The translations under genes were made by a program, and so were the position numbers. Of a stretch of 64,000 bases of DNA, positions 42,229 through 53,062 are shown piece by piece; the first letter of the stretch is position 1; the number at the start of each line of letters is the position of its first letter. The notes beneath the pieces were generated by a model that saw nothing but the letters and a program-made list of their open reading frames with translations, did not search any database and had not been told where the DNA came from. The DNA is from Streptomyces sp. H27-H5 (GTDB lineage Bacteria; Actinomycetota; Actinomycetes; Streptomycetales; Streptomycetaceae), in NCBI RefSeq assembly GCF_026627505.1, contig NZ_JAPNLK010000007.1, forward strand, positions 62,001-126,000, in the 5' to 3' direction.

Positions 42229-43833
42229 TCAGTGGAAGAAGTGACGGGTACCGGTGAAGTACATCGTCACGCCCGCGGCCTTGGCGGCCTCGATGACCAG
42301 CTCGTCACGCATCGAACCGCCCGGCTGGACCACGGCCTTGATGCCCGCGGCGGTCAGGATCTCCAGCCCGTCGGGGAAGGGGAAGAAGGCGTCGGACGCG
42401 GCGTACGAGCCCCGCGCGCGCTCGGCGCCCGCCCGCTCGACGGCGAGCTTCGCGGAGTCGACGCGGTTGACCTGCCCCATGCCGACGCCGACGGAGGCGC
42501 CGTCCTTGGCGAGCAGGATCGCGTTGGACTTGACGGCGCGGCAGGCCTTCCACGCGAAGGACAGCTCGGCGAGCTCGTCGGCGGAGAGGGCCTCGCCGGT
42601 GGCGAGGGTCCAGTTCGCCGGGTCGTCACCCTCGGCTCGGCCCGCGCCCTCGGCGAACGTGTCGCTCTGCTGGAGCAGCGCGCCGCCGGAGATCAGCTTG
42701 AGGTCCCCGGGCTGGTGCGGGGAGCCGGCCACCTTCAGGATCCGGATGTTCTTCTTCTTCGCCAGGATCTCCACCGCGCCGGCCTCGTAGTCGGGGGCGG
42801 CGATGACCTCGGTGAAGATCTCCGCGACCTGCTCGGCGAGCTCGACGGTCACCGGGCGGTTGACGGCGATGACGCCGCCGAAGGCGGACAGCGGGTCGCA
42901 GGCGTGCGCCTTGCGGTGGGCCGCGGCCACGTCCTTGTCGACGGCGATGCCGCACGGGTTGGCGTGCTTGATGATCGCGACGCAGGGCTCTTCGTGGTCG
43001 TGGGCGGCGCGGCGCGCGGCCTCGGTGTCCACGTAGTTGTTGAAGGACATCTCCTTGCCGTGCAGCTGCTCGGCGTTGGCGAGCCCGCCCGGCTGACCGT
43101 CGGTGTAGAGGGCGGCGGCCTGGTGGGGGTTCTCGCCGTAGCGCAGGGTCGACTTGCGCTCCCAGGCCTCGGCCAGGAACTCGGGCAGGACGGCCTCGGG
43201 CTCCGGGGCGTAGGCGTTGGTGAACCAGGAGGCGACGGCCACGTCGTAGGCCGCGGTGTGCTGGAACGCCTCGGCCGCGAGCCGCTTGCGGGCGGTCAGG
43301 TCGAAGCCGCCGCCCCGGGCCGCGGTGAGGACGTCGGCGTAACGCTCGGGGCTGGTGACCACGGCGACCGACGGGTGGTTCTTGGCGGCCGCGCGGACCA
43401 TCGACGGACCGCCGATGTCGATCTGCTCGACGCACTCGTCCGGGGTCGCGCCCGACTGGACGGTCGCCAGGAAGGGGTAGAGGTTGACGATCACCAGGTC
43501 GAACGGCTCGACGCCCAGCTCGGCCAGCTGGTTGCGGTGGTCCTCCAGCCGCAGGTCGGCGAGGATGCCGGCGTGCACGCGCGGGTGCAGGGTCTTGACG
43601 CGGCCGTCGAGGCACTCGGGGAAGCCGGTGAGCTCCTCGACCTTGGTGACGGGCACCCCGGCCGCGGCGATCTTCGAGGCGGTGGAGCCGGTCGAGACGA
43701 GCGCGACGCCCGCCTCGTGCAGGCCGCGGGCCAGGTCTTCCAGTCCCGTCTTGTCGTAGACGCTGATGAGCGCACGACGGATCGGCCGCTGGGTCGTGGT
43801 CGGGTCGTTGCTGCTGCTGTCTGCGGCGGTCAC
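42229..43833 (-). CDS. purH: Bifunctional AICAR transformylase / IMP cyclohydrolase
   Basis: The 534-residue protein has the N-terminal MGS-like cyclohydrolase domain ([36 protein letters not shown]) and the C-terminal transformylase with [27 protein letters not shown] and [19 protein letters not shown]. It makes IMP from AICAR and formyl-tetrahydrofolate. GTG 43833 overlaps the purN stop (GTGA), so the two last formyl-transfer steps are encoded together. ZTP, sensed by the glyA riboswitch, derives from its substrate. Confidence 0.96.
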   Translation of the reverse strand: MTAADSSSNDPTTTQRPIRRALISVYDKTGLEDLARGLHEAGVALVSTGSTASKIAAAGVPVTKVEELTGFPECLDGRVKTLHPRVHAGILADLRLEDHRNQLAELGVEPFDLVIVNLYPFLATVQSGATPDECVEQIDIGGPSMVRAAAKNHPSVAVVTSPERYADVLTAARGGGFDLTARKRLAAEAFQHTAAYDVAVASWFTNAYAPEPEAVLPEFLAEAWERKSTLRYGENPHQAAALYTDGQPGGLANAEQLHGKEMSFNNYVDTEAARRAAHDHEEPCVAIIKHANPCGIAVDKDVAAAHRKAHACDPLSAFGGVIAVNRPVTVELAEQVAEIFTEVIAAPDYEAGAVEILAKKKNIRILKVAGSPHQPGDLKLISGGALLQQSDTFAEGAGRAEGDDPANWTLATGEALSADELAELSFAWKACRAVKSNAILLAKDGASVGVGMGQVNRVDSAKLAVERAGAERARGSYAASDAFFPFPDGLEILTAAGIKAVVQPGGSMRDELVIEAAKAAGVTMYFTGTRHFFH

Positions 43834-44453
43834 TGGATTGTTACCTTTCGTCCCTCAATGCGATAGCCGTGCCGGGCCAGGCGCCCCACGACGTCGACGA
43901 GCAGCGTGCGCTCGACTTCCTTGATGCGCTCATGGAGAGCGGCTTCGTCTTCCCCGTCCCGGATCTCGACGACACCCTGGGCGATGATCGGACCGGTGTC
44001 CACGCCGCCGTCCACGAAGTGGACCGTGCAGCCGGTGACCTTCGCGCCGTAGGCGAGGGCGTCGCGCACGCCGTGCGCGCCCGGGAACGCGGGGAGCAGC
44101 GCGGGATGGGTGTTGATGAACCGGCCGCCGAAGCGGTCGACGAACTCCCGGCCCACGATCTTCATGAACCCGGCGGAGACCACCAGGTCGGGCGCGTGGG
44201 CGGCGGTCGCCTCGGTGAGGGCGACGTCCCACTCCGCGCGGGTGGCGTACGCCTTGACCGGGCACACGAAGGTGGGGATGCCGGCCTTCTCGGCACGCTC
44301 CAACCCGGTGATGCCGTCTCGGTCGGCCCCGACGGCGACCACGCGGGCACCGAAACCCTCGGGGCCTTCGGGGTGGGCGTCGATGGCGTCGAGCAGGGCC
44401 TGGAGGTTGGTGCCGGACCCTGAGACCAGCACGACCAGGCGGGAGGCGGCCAT
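43830..44453 (-). CDS. purN: Phosphoribosylglycinamide formyltransferase
   Basis: The 207-residue enzyme starts at ATG 44453 ([20 protein letters not shown]). The catalytic Asn/His pair is in [14 protein letters not shown], and the Asp is in [13 protein letters not shown]. It formylates GAR with formyl-tetrahydrofolate, the third step of purine synthesis. It overlaps purH by 4 bp. The long frame continuing upstream to 45335 is not coding. Confidence 0.95.
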   Translation of the reverse strand: MAASRLVVLVSGSGTNLQALLDAIDAHPEGPEGFGARVVAVGADRDGITGLERAEKAGIPTFVCPVKAYATRAEWDVALTEATAAHAPDLVVSAGFMKIVGREFVDRFGGRFINTHPALLPAFPGAHGVRDALAYGAKVTGCTVHFVDGGVDTGPIIAQGVVEIRDGEDEAALHERIKEVERTLLVDVVGRLARHGYRIEGRKVTIQ

Positions 44454-44687
44454 GTACGGCCCTTTCTCACGTGAATACGGCGTTCGTCTTGTGCGATCGC
44501 ATGAAACTACGGGGCACCGGTATACGGGGAACCATACGAAGCCACCGACCGCCTGCAACGATACCGGCACACGGGACCGCCCCCGAGGGACGGGGGGACG
44601 GCCGGGCGGTAGCGTCTGGCATACAAGCCACAAACGACGCGGCGCGACGCCTTGGGCCGCATGACAGCAGGGGAAGTAACGCACTCG

Positions 44688-45329
44688 ATGCCGGACCGCC
44701 GTCAGCCCGACCCCTCGACCGACGACAACCCCTTCGCGGCTCCCCCGGAGGGCCGGCCCGACCAGCCGTGGCAGCCGCGCGGCGGCGGCCCCGGCCAGGG
44801 TCAGGACCGGGAGCGGGACGCGAACCCCTCCGGCCCCGACGGTCCGGCCCGCTGGGACCCCACCGACCCGATCCAGCGGCGTGCGCGGTACGCCCTGCTG
44901 GCGGGCATGTGGGGGTTCTTCTTCGGGATCTTCGGGATCCCGTCGGTGGGGCTCCTGCTCGGCGCGCTGGCCATGTACTGGGGCATCAGCGCCCTGCGCG
45001 GCCGCCCGGCCGAGCCGGCCGCGACCGCGTCCCCGGCCGCCGACCCCACCGCGGCGACCCCGACCACCCCGGCGCCGGCCACCACCCCGACCCCCGGCGG
45101 CCTCGCGGCCCTCGGCCCGGCGGCCCGCCCCCAGCGCACGGCCGCGATCAGCGGCCTGGTCACGGCGTCGCTGGCACTGCTGCTGGCGATGAGCTCGTAC
45201 GCCCTGCAACTGGCCTACAAGGACTTCTACGTGTGCCGCGAGGACGCGCTGACGAAGACCGCGGAACTCCAGTGCAACACCCTGCTGCCGGACAACTTCC
45301 TGGGCAAGGTCCTCAAGGTCCAACGCTGA
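44688..45329 (+). CDS. Membrane protein with proline-rich N terminus
   Basis: The 213-residue protein has a hydrophilic Pro/Asp/Gly-rich head, two closely spaced hydrophobic helices (ALLAGMWGFFFGIFGIPSVG, LLLGALAMYWGISAL), an Ala/Thr/Pro linker, and a third helix (AAISGLVTASLALLLAMSSYA) before a short outside tail with two cysteines (DFYVCREDALTKTAELQC). The tail could form a disulfide. ATG 44688 is chosen; ATG 44661 is possible. It is divergent from purN. Function is not recognised. Confidence 0.7.
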   Translation: MPDRRQPDPSTDDNPFAAPPEGRPDQPWQPRGGGPGQGQDRERDANPSGPDGPARWDPTDPIQRRARYALLAGMWGFFFGIFGIPSVGLLLGALAMYWGISALRGRPAEPAATASPAADPTAATPTTPAPATTPTPGGLAALGPAARPQRTAAISGLVTASLALLLAMSSYALQLAYKDFYVCREDALTKTAELQCNTLLPDNFLGKVLKVQR

Positions 45330-45475
45330 CCCCACCCCCTGACCACCCCACCGGGGCGGTCAGGGCCCCCACGGCGCACCATCCCGGCCGGGCCGGACCA
45401 TCCGGCTCCGACGCAGCCACCCCCGCCATCCCAGCCGGGGCGCGCCATCTCAGCCCCGCCGCACCACACCAGCCG

Positions 45476-45612
45476 CGCCGGCGTTGGAGGCGCCCGGCGC
45501 AGCCGGGGTACGCCATCGGCCGGCCCCGGCGACACCATCCCGGCCCCACCGCACCGGCCACCCCCGCCCTCCCAGCCCCGCCGGCGTTTGAGGCGCCCGG
45601 CGCAGCCGGGGC
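45476..45612. repeat. Extragenic GC-rich repeat, two copies
   Basis: The 312-bp stretch 45330-45641 holds no gene. It contains two near-identical units of about 36 bp: GGCGTTGGAGGCGCCCGGCG plus CAGCCGGGG near 45480, and GGCGTTTGAGGCGCCCGGCG plus CAGCCGGGG near 45580. Each can fold (GCGCCCGGCG.CAGCCGGG). Similar sequences are scattered between genes in many Streptomyces genomes as I recall; they may act as terminators or mobile repeats. The intervening sequence is rich in CAGCCCCGCC. Confidence 0.6.
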
Positions 45613-45641
45613 CGGCAGCGACGGCGCCGTCACCGCGACGA

Positions 45642-47282
45642 CTACTCCGACGGCTTCCGCGACAGGACACGGGCCCCGGACACCCCGGGAAGCAGCGGTG
45701 CGACCCCTTCCGCAACGGCCGCAGGCACCTCCGGCCCGGCCCCCGGCCCCACCGCCACAACCGGCGCCACCACGGGCACCACCGGCGCCACGGGCACCCC
45801 CGGCTCCACGGAGACCACCGGCGGAGCCACCGGCACGGGCGGTGACGAGAGCCCCGCCCCCGTCACCGCCACCACCGGCGGAGCCACCGGCGGAGCCACC
45901 GGCGGAGCCACCGCCACGGGAACCATCGGCGTGGCCGCCCGCCTCAGCGCCGCCCAGCGCAGTTCCCGTACCCCGGAGTCGTGCCATTCGTCGGCCGCGG
46001 ACGCGGCCCCCCGCGCAGGCCGCGTCCGCCACGCGTGCACCGCCACGGCCAGCGGCACGGCCAGCCCCAGCGTCCATCCCGTGGCCGCTGCCCCGACCTG
46101 CCACCAGACCGGTCCGAAGCTCGCCAGTGCCGCCGCGCCCATCGGTCCGGCCGCCGCCGCCGCGAGTCCGGCCATCGCGAGCCCGCACACCACCGATCCC
46201 AGCGCTGCGGTGAGCGCGGTCTCCCCGTACGAGACCTCCCGCGCCCGCCGCACGGCGAACCATCCGACGCCCAGCCCCGCAGCCACCGGCACCGCGACCG
46301 CCGCCCAGGTCAGGGGTGTTCCGGAGCCCTCCGGCGGCAGGGCCGCGAGCAGCGGGAACCTCGGCAGCGCCGGCGTTCCCCCGAAGCCGAGCGGTGTCGC
46401 GGTCGCGCCGGTGCCCAGCGCGAAGCCGGGCCCGAGCCCGTACGCCGCGCCCCACACCATCGCGTTGGGGATCAGGGTCAGCGCGAGCAGCAGGACCGCG
46501 AACCGTCCCGACCACACCCCGGTCAGCGCCAGGAAGGATCCCTGGACCTCCGGCCCGTGCCACGCCAGCGAGGCGCCGACGAGCAGGATGCCCCCGCCCA
46601 GGAGCACGAGCGCCCCGGCCGCGCCGGAGCGCAGGGCCAGCGCGTAACGGGGGCGCGCGATTGCCGTTCGTACGCCCCCGACCGCCCATCCCGGCGCCCA
46701 GGGCGGGAGCGTCACCGGCGGCCTCCCCCGGGCGTCCCACACTCCGCCGGCGGCGGCCAGTACGGCGACCAGCGGTACGTGCCAGGCCGCGCTCAGCGGA
46801 TCGGCCGGCATCGGGCCGCCCGCCGCGTACACCGTGGCCATCGCTCCGACGGTCAGATATCCGCAGGTCACGGCCGAGAAGACCACGCTCGGCGGCAGTA
46901 CCTCGTCGTCCATGGAGCCGTCGCCCGAGGCGCTGCCGAGGCGCGCGGCCCGCCGCATCAACAGCACCGGCAGCGCCACCAGGAGCAGCGGGGTCACTCC
47001 GACGGGCGCCGGTACACCGGAAAGAGTGTCGTAGCGGACGAGTTCCGTCCCGTGGGCCAGCAGCCACAGGCCCGCGGCGAGGTGCAGCGCGCCGCCGGGG
47101 CCGCTGTCGGGGTAGGGGGAGCTGATCCACAGCACGATCACGAGCACGGCCAGGAAGCCGAGCCCCAGTCCGGCGGCCACCGCGCCGCCCAGCACACAGG
47201 CGGCGGCGGCCGGTGAACGGCGCCGCGCGGCGGCCCGCGGGGCAGTCGGCAACAGGGTCCCGCGTTCGGTCACTTGGGTCAC
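45642..47282 (-). CDS. DUF6350 family multi-pass membrane protein
   Basis: The 546-residue protein starts at GTG 47282 ([17 protein letters not shown]). It has about ten hydrophobic helices, including [38 protein letters not shown] and [19 protein letters not shown], and matches DUF6350, which I recall annotated as cell division protein PerM-like. The C-terminal 100 residues are repetitive ([13 protein letters not shown]), encoded by three 12-bp tandem repeats ACCGGCGGAGCC on the plus strand (45874-45909). The length of this tail probably varies between strains. Confidence 0.78.
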   Translation of the reverse strand: MTQVTERGTLLPTAPRAAARRRSPAAAACVLGGAVAAGLGLGFLAVLVIVLWISSPYPDSGPGGALHLAAGLWLLAHGTELVRYDTLSGVPAPVGVTPLLLVALPVLLMRRAARLGSASGDGSMDDEVLPPSVVFSAVTCGYLTVGAMATVYAAGGPMPADPLSAAWHVPLVAVLAAAGGVWDARGRPPVTLPPWAPGWAVGGVRTAIARPRYALALRSGAAGALVLLGGGILLVGASLAWHGPEVQGSFLALTGVWSGRFAVLLLALTLIPNAMVWGAAYGLGPGFALGTGATATPLGFGGTPALPRFPLLAALPPEGSGTPLTWAAVAVPVAAGLGVGWFAVRRAREVSYGETALTAALGSVVCGLAMAGLAAAAAGPMGAAALASFGPVWWQVGAAATGWTLGLAVPLAVAVHAWRTRPARGAASAADEWHDSGVRELRWAALRRAATPMVPVAVAPPVAPPVAPPVVAVTGAGLSSPPVPVAPPVVSVEPGVPVAPVVPVVAPVVAVGPGAGPEVPAAVAEGVAPLLPGVSGARVLSRKPSE

Positions 47283-47401
47283 CCCGCCATGGTGCCAACG
47301 ACACGCGCTATGGGCGGGTAACAGGCGAATGTCCGTGGTGTCGCTCAATATACGTTTATGTACTTTTTCGCGCAGGGCTGCCGGGTCGCGGGGAGTGTGG
47401 C

Positions 47402-49219
47402 ATGACACAGGACGTCGAGACGGCCTCCGCCACCGGGGAGACCGACCTCCCCTCCCCCAAGGAGCGCCGCAGGCTGCGTGAGACCGCCGAGCTGACGCAC
47501 GAGGACCTCGCGTCGGCCCTGGGCGTCACCACGAACACGGCGCGCTCCTGGGAGAACGGCCGTACGGGCCCGCGCGGCCGCAAGCGCGAGGCGTACGCCA
47601 AGCTGCTCGCCCACCTCGCCGCCGAGCAGGGCGCGACCGCCGACCCCCCGGTCGAACCGAGCGAGCAGGCCGAGCCGACCGAACAGACCGAACCTGCGGC
47701 TCCCGCAGCGGCGACGGCCGAGCACCCGACGGCCGAGGCCGCGACCACTATCGCCACCGCGACCGCCGGGGGCGCCGCCCCCGCCGCGCCCCCGGAGGCG
47801 GACCCCGGGTCCGACGCGGAAGCGGATACCGAGGCGGGCGCCACGCCCGCATCCGGGGCCGCCCGGCGCATGGCCGGTGCCGTGCGCGCCTTCGCTGCCG
47901 GCGGTCAGGGGCGTCCCGCGAACCCCTCGCACCGGCCCAAGGTCGCCGCGAAGCGCGCCGCGAAGCCCCCGGCCTCCTTGGCGCGCCACGAGTCCAAGAC
48001 CCCGGTGAAATCCGGCTCCGGGGGCGCCGGCCGCGCCGAACCGCCCTACGCCCCCGCGTCGGGGGGCCGGAACCGTCCCGACGCCCCCGCCGAGGACGTC
48101 GCGACGGCCCCCGCGAGCCAGGCCGTGGCCGGGGCCGAGGTCGACGGGACGACGACGGGCCAGGCCACCCCGGACACGACCGGAACCGACAGGCCCGAGC
48201 CGGAGACGGCCGAGCCCGACACGGCCGAGGCAGGCAAGTCCGAGGACGATCGGGCCGCGGACGAGCGGGCCGAGGGCGAGCGGGCCGAGGGCGAGCGGGC
48301 CGAGGGCGAGCGGGCCGAGGGCGAGCGGGCCGAGGGCGAGCGGGCCGAGGAGGACAGGACCGGGAAGGACCCCGCGGACGAGGCGGCCCCGGCCCCGGGC
48401 GCCGCCCTCACCCCCGCCCAGGCCTTCGACGCGCTCTACGCGTACGCCGCACCCGCCCTGGCACGCCAGACGTACCTGCTCACCGGCCGCCGCGCCCTCT
48501 CCCTGGAGGCCGTCGAGCGGGCGTTCCAGAACGCCTGGGAGCGCTGGCCCGAGGTCGCCACCGACCCGGATCCGGTCGGCTGGGTGCGCGCGACCGCGTA
48601 CGAGCACGCCCTGTCCCCCTGGCAGCGGCTGCGGCGCGCCCACCGCAACCCCGACCAGGCCCCGGCCGAGCCCGCGGACCGGATCCTGATGGACGCGATG
48701 CTGGCGCTGCCCCCCACGCACCGGCGCACGGTGCTGCTCTACGACGGTGTCGGCCTCGACCTGCCCGACACGGCCGCCGAGACGGAGGCCAGCACCCCCA
48801 CCGCCGGCGTCCGGTTGCTCCACGCGCACGCCGACCTCGCCGACCGGATCCCCGAGTTGGCCGCCGTACCGGCCGAGCGGCACTCCGCCCTGCTGCGCGA
48901 GCGCCTGGGCGCGGTACGCCCGCCCGTACGGCTGGACCCGCGCGAGGCGTCCGTCGTGCGCGTGGCGTGCGAGCGCCGGGCCCGGTTGTGGTCCCGCGCC
49001 GCGATCGGCCTGACCGCCGTGATCGCGGTGGCGACGGCGTACACGCTGACGACCGCGCCCACCCGGTACGAGCCCCCGGTCTCCCCCGGCGCGAACGTCT
49101 CCGGGGTGCCCCCGCACAGCGGTCCGCAGGCGCTCACCGAGCGGAGCAAGGAACTCCACGACACGCTGCGCTTCCACCCGGCCGCCCGACCCGACCGCCT
49201 CGCGCCCACGGTGGGGTGA
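47402..49219 (+). CDS. XRE helix-turn-helix / ECF sigma-like / transmembrane fusion protein
   Basis: The 605-residue protein begins with a Cro/C1-type helix-turn-helix (residues 20-70: [31 protein letters not shown]). A 220-residue low-complexity linker with ERAEG repeats follows, then a region like an ECF sigma factor (residues 335-520: [57 protein letters not shown]), and one transmembrane helix (535-553) before a short outside tail. It may sense an envelope signal. The divergent spacer (47283-47401) is unusually AT-rich around 47345-47370. Confidence 0.75.
   Translation: MTQDVETASATGETDLPSPKERRRLRETAELTHEDLASALGVTTNTARSWENGRTGPRGRKREAYAKLLAHLAAEQGATADPPVEPSEQAEPTEQTEPAAPAAATAEHPTAEAATTIATATAGGAAPAAPPEADPGSDAEADTEAGATPASGAARRMAGAVRAFAAGGQGRPANPSHRPKVAAKRAAKPPASLARHESKTPVKSGSGGAGRAEPPYAPASGGRNRPDAPAEDVATAPASQAVAGAEVDGTTTGQATPDTTGTDRPEPETAEPDTAEAGKSEDDRAADERAEGERAEGERAEGERAEGERAEGERAEEDRTGKDPADEAAPAPGAALTPAQAFDALYAYAAPALARQTYLLTGRRALSLEAVERAFQNAWERWPEVATDPDPVGWVRATAYEHALSPWQRLRRAHRNPDQAPAEPADRILMDAMLALPPTHRRTVLLYDGVGLDLPDTAAETEASTPTAGVRLLHAHADLADRIPELAAVPAERHSALLRERLGAVRPPVRLDPREASVVRVACERRARLWSRAAIGLTAVIAVATAYTLTTAPTRYEPPVSPGANVSGVPPHSGPQALTERSKELHDTLRFHPAARPDRLAPTVG
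48263..48352 (+). repeat. 15-bp tandem repeat inside the XRE-sigma gene
   Basis: Six copies of GAGCGGGCCGAGGGC (the last ending GAGGAG) encode ERAEG x5 plus ERAEE in the linker. Copy number is likely to vary by slippage without breaking the frame. Confidence 0.85.
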
Positions 49220-49240
49220 CGGCCGGCGCCGACACGTGAA

Positions 49241-49282
49241 ACGGGCGTGGCCCGCGCCCCGAAGGGTGCGGGCCACGCCCGT
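49241..49282. terminator. Bidirectional terminator between XRE-sigma gene and sucD
   Basis: ACGGGCGTGGCCCGC (49241-49255) pairs perfectly with GCGGGCCACGCCCGT (49268-49282). It serves the convergent rightward regulator gene and the leftward suc operon. Confidence 0.8.
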
Positions 49283-49301
49283 ACACGCGTACAGCCACTG
49301 C

Positions 49302-50192
49302 CTACTGGGCGGCGTTCAGGATCTCGCGCGCCAGCTTGGCGGTCTCGGTCGGCGTCTTGCCGACCTTCACGCCCGCGGCCTCGAGGGCTTCCTTCTTGGC
49401 CTGTGCGGTGCCGGAAGAACCGGAGACGATGGCGCCGGCGTGGCCCATGGTCTTGCCCTCGGGAGCGGTGAAGCCCGCGACGTAACCGACGACCGGCTTG
49501 GTGACGTTCTTCGCGATGAAGTCCGCCGCACGCTCCTCGGCGTCGCCGCCGATCTCGCCGATCATGACGATCAGGTCGGTGTCGGGGTCCGCCTCGAACG
49601 CCGCGAGGGCGTCGATGTGCGTGGTGCCGATGACCGGGTCGCCACCGATGCCGACGGCGGAGGAGAAGCCGATGTCACGGAGTTCGTACATCATCTGGTA
49701 GGTCAGCGTGCCGGACTTGGACACGAGACCGATCCGGCCGGGCTTGGTGATGTCGCCCGGGATGATGCCGGCGTTGGACTGGCCGGGGGTGATCAGACCC
49801 GGGCAGTTCGGGCCGATGATCCGCGTGGTGTTGCCCTTGGCGGTCGCGTACGCCCAGAAGGCGGCGGAGTCGTGCACCGCGATGCCCTCGGTGATGATGA
49901 CGGCCAGCGGGATCTCGGCGTCGATGGCCTCGACGACGGCGGCCTTGGCGAAGGCCGGCGGGACGAAGAGGACGGAGACGTTGGCGCCCGTCTTCTCCAT
50001 CGCCTCGGCGACGGAGCCGAAGACCGGCACCTCGGTGCCGTCGAAGTCGACGGTGGTGCCGGCCTTGCGCGGGTTCACGCCGCCGACGATGTTGGTGCCG
50101 TCAGCCAGCATCAACTTGGTGTGCTTCATGCCCGTGGCACCGGTCATGCCCTGGACGATGACCTTGCTGTCCTTGTTGAGGAAGATAGCCAT
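49302..50192 (-). CDS. sucD: Succinyl-CoA synthetase alpha subunit
   Basis: The 296-residue protein has the CoA/nucleotide-binding start [37 protein letters not shown], and the phospho-histidine motif [20 protein letters not shown]. With SucC it converts succinyl-CoA to succinate with substrate-level phosphorylation, directly upstream of the SDH reaction in the TCA cycle. It follows sucC by 21 bp on the same transcript. Confidence 0.96.
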   Translation of the reverse strand: MAIFLNKDSKVIVQGMTGATGMKHTKLMLADGTNIVGGVNPRKAGTTVDFDGTEVPVFGSVAEAMEKTGANVSVLFVPPAFAKAAVVEAIDAEIPLAVIITEGIAVHDSAAFWAYATAKGNTTRIIGPNCPGLITPGQSNAGIIPGDITKPGRIGLVSKSGTLTYQMMYELRDIGFSSAVGIGGDPVIGTTHIDALAAFEADPDTDLIVMIGEIGGDAEERAADFIAKNVTKPVVGYVAGFTAPEGKTMGHAGAIVSGSSGTAQAKKEALEAAGVKVGKTPTETAKLAREILNAAQ

Positions 50193-50213
50193 GTGAGTCT
50201 GTGACCTCTGCCC

Positions 50214-51407
50214 TTACTTCGCAGCCGCGAGCTCGGCGGCCTTGTCGGCCGCGCCGTCCATGGTGTCCACGCGCTGCACCAGCGGGTGGTTGGCGTCCGA
50301 CAGGATCTTGCGACCCAGCTCGGCGTTGTTGCCGTCGAGGCGGACGACGAGCGGCTTGGTGACCGCCTCGCCCTTGTCCGCCAGCAGCTGGAGTGCCTGG
50401 ACGATGCCGTTGGCGACCTCGTCACACGCGGTGATGCCACCGAAGACGTTGACGAACACGGACTTGACGTCCGGGTCGCCGAGGATGATCTCCAGGCCGT
50501 TGGCCATGACGGCGGCGGAGGCGCCACCACCGATGTCCAGGAAGTTGGCGGGCTTGACGCCGCCGCCATTCACCGACGTGTACGCCTCGCCGGCGTACGC
50601 GACGACGTCGAGGGTGCTCATGACGAGACCCGCGCCGTTGCCGATGATGCCGACCTCGCCGTCGAGCTTCACGTAGTTGAGGTTCTTCGCCTTGGCGGCG
50701 GCCTCCAGCGGGTTCGCGGCAGCGTGGTCCACGAACTCCTCGTGACCCGGCTGGCGGAACTCGGCGTTCTCGTCGAGCGAGACCTTGCCGTCGAGCGCGA
50801 TGACGTCGCCGTTGGCGACCTTCGCGAGCGGGTTGACCTCGACGAGGAGCGCGTCCTCGGCGATGAAGGTGTCCCACAGGGTCACGAGGACCTCGGCGAC
50901 CTTCTCGGCGACCTCGGCCGGGAACTTCGCCAGCGCGACGATCTCGCGGGCCTTCTCGATGGTCACGCCTTCGTTGGCGTTGACCGGGACCTTCGCGAGG
51001 GCCTCGGGGGTCTTCTCCGCGACCTCCTCGATGTCCATGCCGCCCTGCACCGAGGCCATGGCCAGGAAGGTGCGGTTGGTGCGGTCGAGGAGGTACGAGA
51101 CGTAGTACTCCTCGAGGATCTCGGGAGCGGTCTCGGCGATCATCACCTTGTGGACCGTGTGGCCCTTGATGTCCATCCCGAGGATGTCCGTCGCCCGGGC
51201 CACGGCCTCGTCCGGGGTCGCGGCAAGCTTCACGCCGCCGGCCTTGCCTCGGCCACCGACCTTCACCTGCGCCTTGACGACCGACTTGCCGCCCAGCCGC
51301 TCGGTGGCCTCGCGCGCCGCCTCAGGCGTGTCGATCACTTCACCGGCCAGCACCGGTACACCGTGCTTGGCGAAGAGGTCCCTCGCCTGGTACTCGAACA
51401 GGTCCAC
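50214..51407 (-). CDS. sucC: Succinyl-CoA synthetase beta subunit (ADP-forming)
   Basis: The 397-residue ATP-grasp protein starts [20 protein letters not shown] and shows the nucleotide-binding strands [18 protein letters not shown], the acidic metal site [20 protein letters not shown], and the [16 protein letters not shown] segment. It binds nucleotide and forms the heterotetramer with SucD. A cluster of inverted repeats lies 180-250 bp upstream of its ATG. Confidence 0.96.
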   Translation of the reverse strand: MDLFEYQARDLFAKHGVPVLAGEVIDTPEAAREATERLGGKSVVKAQVKVGGRGKAGGVKLAATPDEAVARATDILGMDIKGHTVHKVMIAETAPEILEEYYVSYLLDRTNRTFLAMASVQGGMDIEEVAEKTPEALAKVPVNANEGVTIEKAREIVALAKFPAEVAEKVAEVLVTLWDTFIAEDALLVEVNPLAKVANGDVIALDGKVSLDENAEFRQPGHEEFVDHAAANPLEAAAKAKNLNYVKLDGEVGIIGNGAGLVMSTLDVVAYAGEAYTSVNGGGVKPANFLDIGGGASAAVMANGLEIILGDPDVKSVFVNVFGGITACDEVANGIVQALQLLADKGEAVTKPLVVRLDGNNAELGRKILSDANHPLVQRVDTMDGAADKAAELAAAK

Positions 51408-51585
51408 GCGCGTCCGTCCCTTGTCTTCAAAGATTCGCAGTGATTCGCGGTTGTCTGCTATCTGCGTGGGCGTGCCGCGGAGGGCAACGTGACGGCGCTG
51501 TCACAAGGAAGGCGCACACGGTGACCGTGGACGCGGCATGTCCGTCCCGCAGGTTATCCCCGTGGGCCGTGGGTCCCTAAATCGC

Positions 51586-51657
51586 AGATCACACCTGAGC
51601 GGTGATACCTGTCACAGATCGCCTGACGGTTGAACTGCGCGTTCGTGTGATCTGCCG
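51586..51657 (-). promoter_or_regulatory. Inverted repeats and Crp-like site upstream of sucC
   Basis: The 364-bp gap 51408-51771 holds no gene. GCAGATCACAC (51586-51596) and GTGTGATCTGC (51647-51657) are a perfect 11-bp inverted repeat 50 bp apart. Between them lies GTGATACCTGTCAC (51604-51617), which fits GTG-N6-GNCAC, the pattern I recall for Streptomyces Crp, and CACAGATCGC repeats the arm sequence. The group lies about 180-250 bp upstream of sucC and is a likely multi-site operator for the suc operon. Confidence 0.5.
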
Positions 51658-51771
51658 ATGTGCGGACGCGATGGGCCGGGGATGAGCGGGCGGTGTTCGC
51701 CGGGGGTGGACGGCGGGTGGGGCGGACGGTGGACCGCCGGTGTGCCGCCTGACCACCGGCGGTCAGGGGCT

Positions 51772-52953
51772 TCAGGGGATCGGCAGGGGCCGTTTCTCCA
51801 GCGCGGCGGCCATCACGTCCGGGAACAGGTCGGGGGTGCAGGCGAAGGCGGGCGCGCCGAGCGCGGCGAGCGCCGCCGCGTGCTGGTGGTCGTAGGCGGG
51901 GGCGCCCTCGTCGGACAGCGCCAACAGGGTCACGAACTCCACTCCGGACGCCTTCATGGACGCGACCCGCTTGAGCATCTCGTCGCGGATGCCGCCCTCG
52001 TAGAGGTCGCTGATGAGGACGACGACGGTGTCGGCGGGCCGGGTGATCTTGGACTGGCAGTGGGCGAGGGCGCGGTTGATGTCCGTGCCGCCGCCGAGTT
52101 GGGTGCCGAAGAGGACGTCCACCGGATCGGTGAGCCGGTCGGTCAGATCCACGACGGAGGTGTCGAAGACGACGAGGCGGGTGGCGATCGAGCGCATCGA
52201 GGCGAGCACCGCGCCGAAGACGGAGGCGTAGACGACGGAGGCGGCCATCGAGCCGGACTGGTCGATGCAGAGGATCACCTCCTTCTTCACGGACCGGGCG
52301 GCCCGGCCGTATCCGATCAGTCGCTCGGGGACGATCGTGCGGTGCTCGGGAAGGTAGTTCTTGAGGTTGGCGCGGATCGTCCGGTCCCAGTCGATGTCCT
52401 GGTGGCGGGGGCGGCTGATCCGCGCCGAACGGTTCAGGGCGCCCGTGAGCGTGGCCCTGGTGCGGGCCGCCAGCCGCTTCTCCAGTTGCTCGACCACCTT
52501 GCGGACCACGGCCCGCGCCGTCTCCCGGGTCGTCTCCGGCATCGCCTTGTTCAGGGAGAGGAGGGTGCCGACCAAGTGGACGTCCGGCTCGACGGCCTCC
52601 AGCATCTCCGGCTCCATCAGCAGGGACGCCAGACCGAGCCGCTCGATCGCGTCGCGCTGCATCACCTGGACGACGGAGGCGGGGAAGTACGTCCGGATGT
52701 CCCCGAGCCAGCGGGCCACCCGGGGCGCCGACCCGCCGAGACCGGCGGACCGCTCGCCCGGCGGCCTGCCGTCGCCGGCGCCGCCGGTGCTGCCGTACAG
52801 GGCGCCGAGCGCGGCGTCCATCGCGGCGTCCCGCCCGGCGAGGGCGCGGCCCGTCCCGTCGCCCTCGCCCCCGCCGAGCACCAACCGCCAGCGGCGCAGC
52901 CGCTCCGCGTCCGCCGTGCCGGTGTCCGTGGTGCCGGTCTCCGTTGCCGTCAT
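51772..52953 (-). CDS. vWA domain protein of the MoxR/DUF5682 system
   Basis: The 393-residue protein has a helical N-terminal region and a von Willebrand A domain with a complete MIDAS: DQSGS at residues 231-235, a Thr in LGGGTDINRAL, and Asp in LISDLYEGGI. It resembles E. coli YehP. In such systems the vWA protein binds a metal-dependent ligand and works with a MoxR AAA+ ATPase as a chaperone or remodelling complex. ATG 52953 is preferred because GGAGAGGG precedes it. It is the third gene after MoxR and DUF5682. Confidence 0.82.
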   Translation of the reverse strand: MTATETGTTDTGTADAERLRRWRLVLGGGEGDGTGRALAGRDAAMDAALGALYGSTGGAGDGRPPGERSAGLGGSAPRVARWLGDIRTYFPASVVQVMQRDAIERLGLASLLMEPEMLEAVEPDVHLVGTLLSLNKAMPETTRETARAVVRKVVEQLEKRLAARTRATLTGALNRSARISRPRHQDIDWDRTIRANLKNYLPEHRTIVPERLIGYGRAARSVKKEVILCIDQSGSMAASVVYASVFGAVLASMRSIATRLVVFDTSVVDLTDRLTDPVDVLFGTQLGGGTDINRALAHCQSKITRPADTVVVLISDLYEGGIRDEMLKRVASMKASGVEFVTLLALSDEGAPAYDHQHAAALAALGAPAFACTPDLFPDVMAAALEKRPLPIP

Positions 52954-53062
52954 GTTCCCCGCCCTCTCCATGCCCCTGTCCCCCACTGCCGTCCCGTCCC
53001 CCATGTCCCCGTCCCCTACTGCCGTCCCGTTCCCCGCCGCCCCACCCGTCCCGTCGGCGCCG

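Noticed and set aside
48263..48352. Tandem 15-bp units considered as a CRISPR-like array
   Set aside because: The units are contiguous, in frame and encode ERAEG; there are no spacers.
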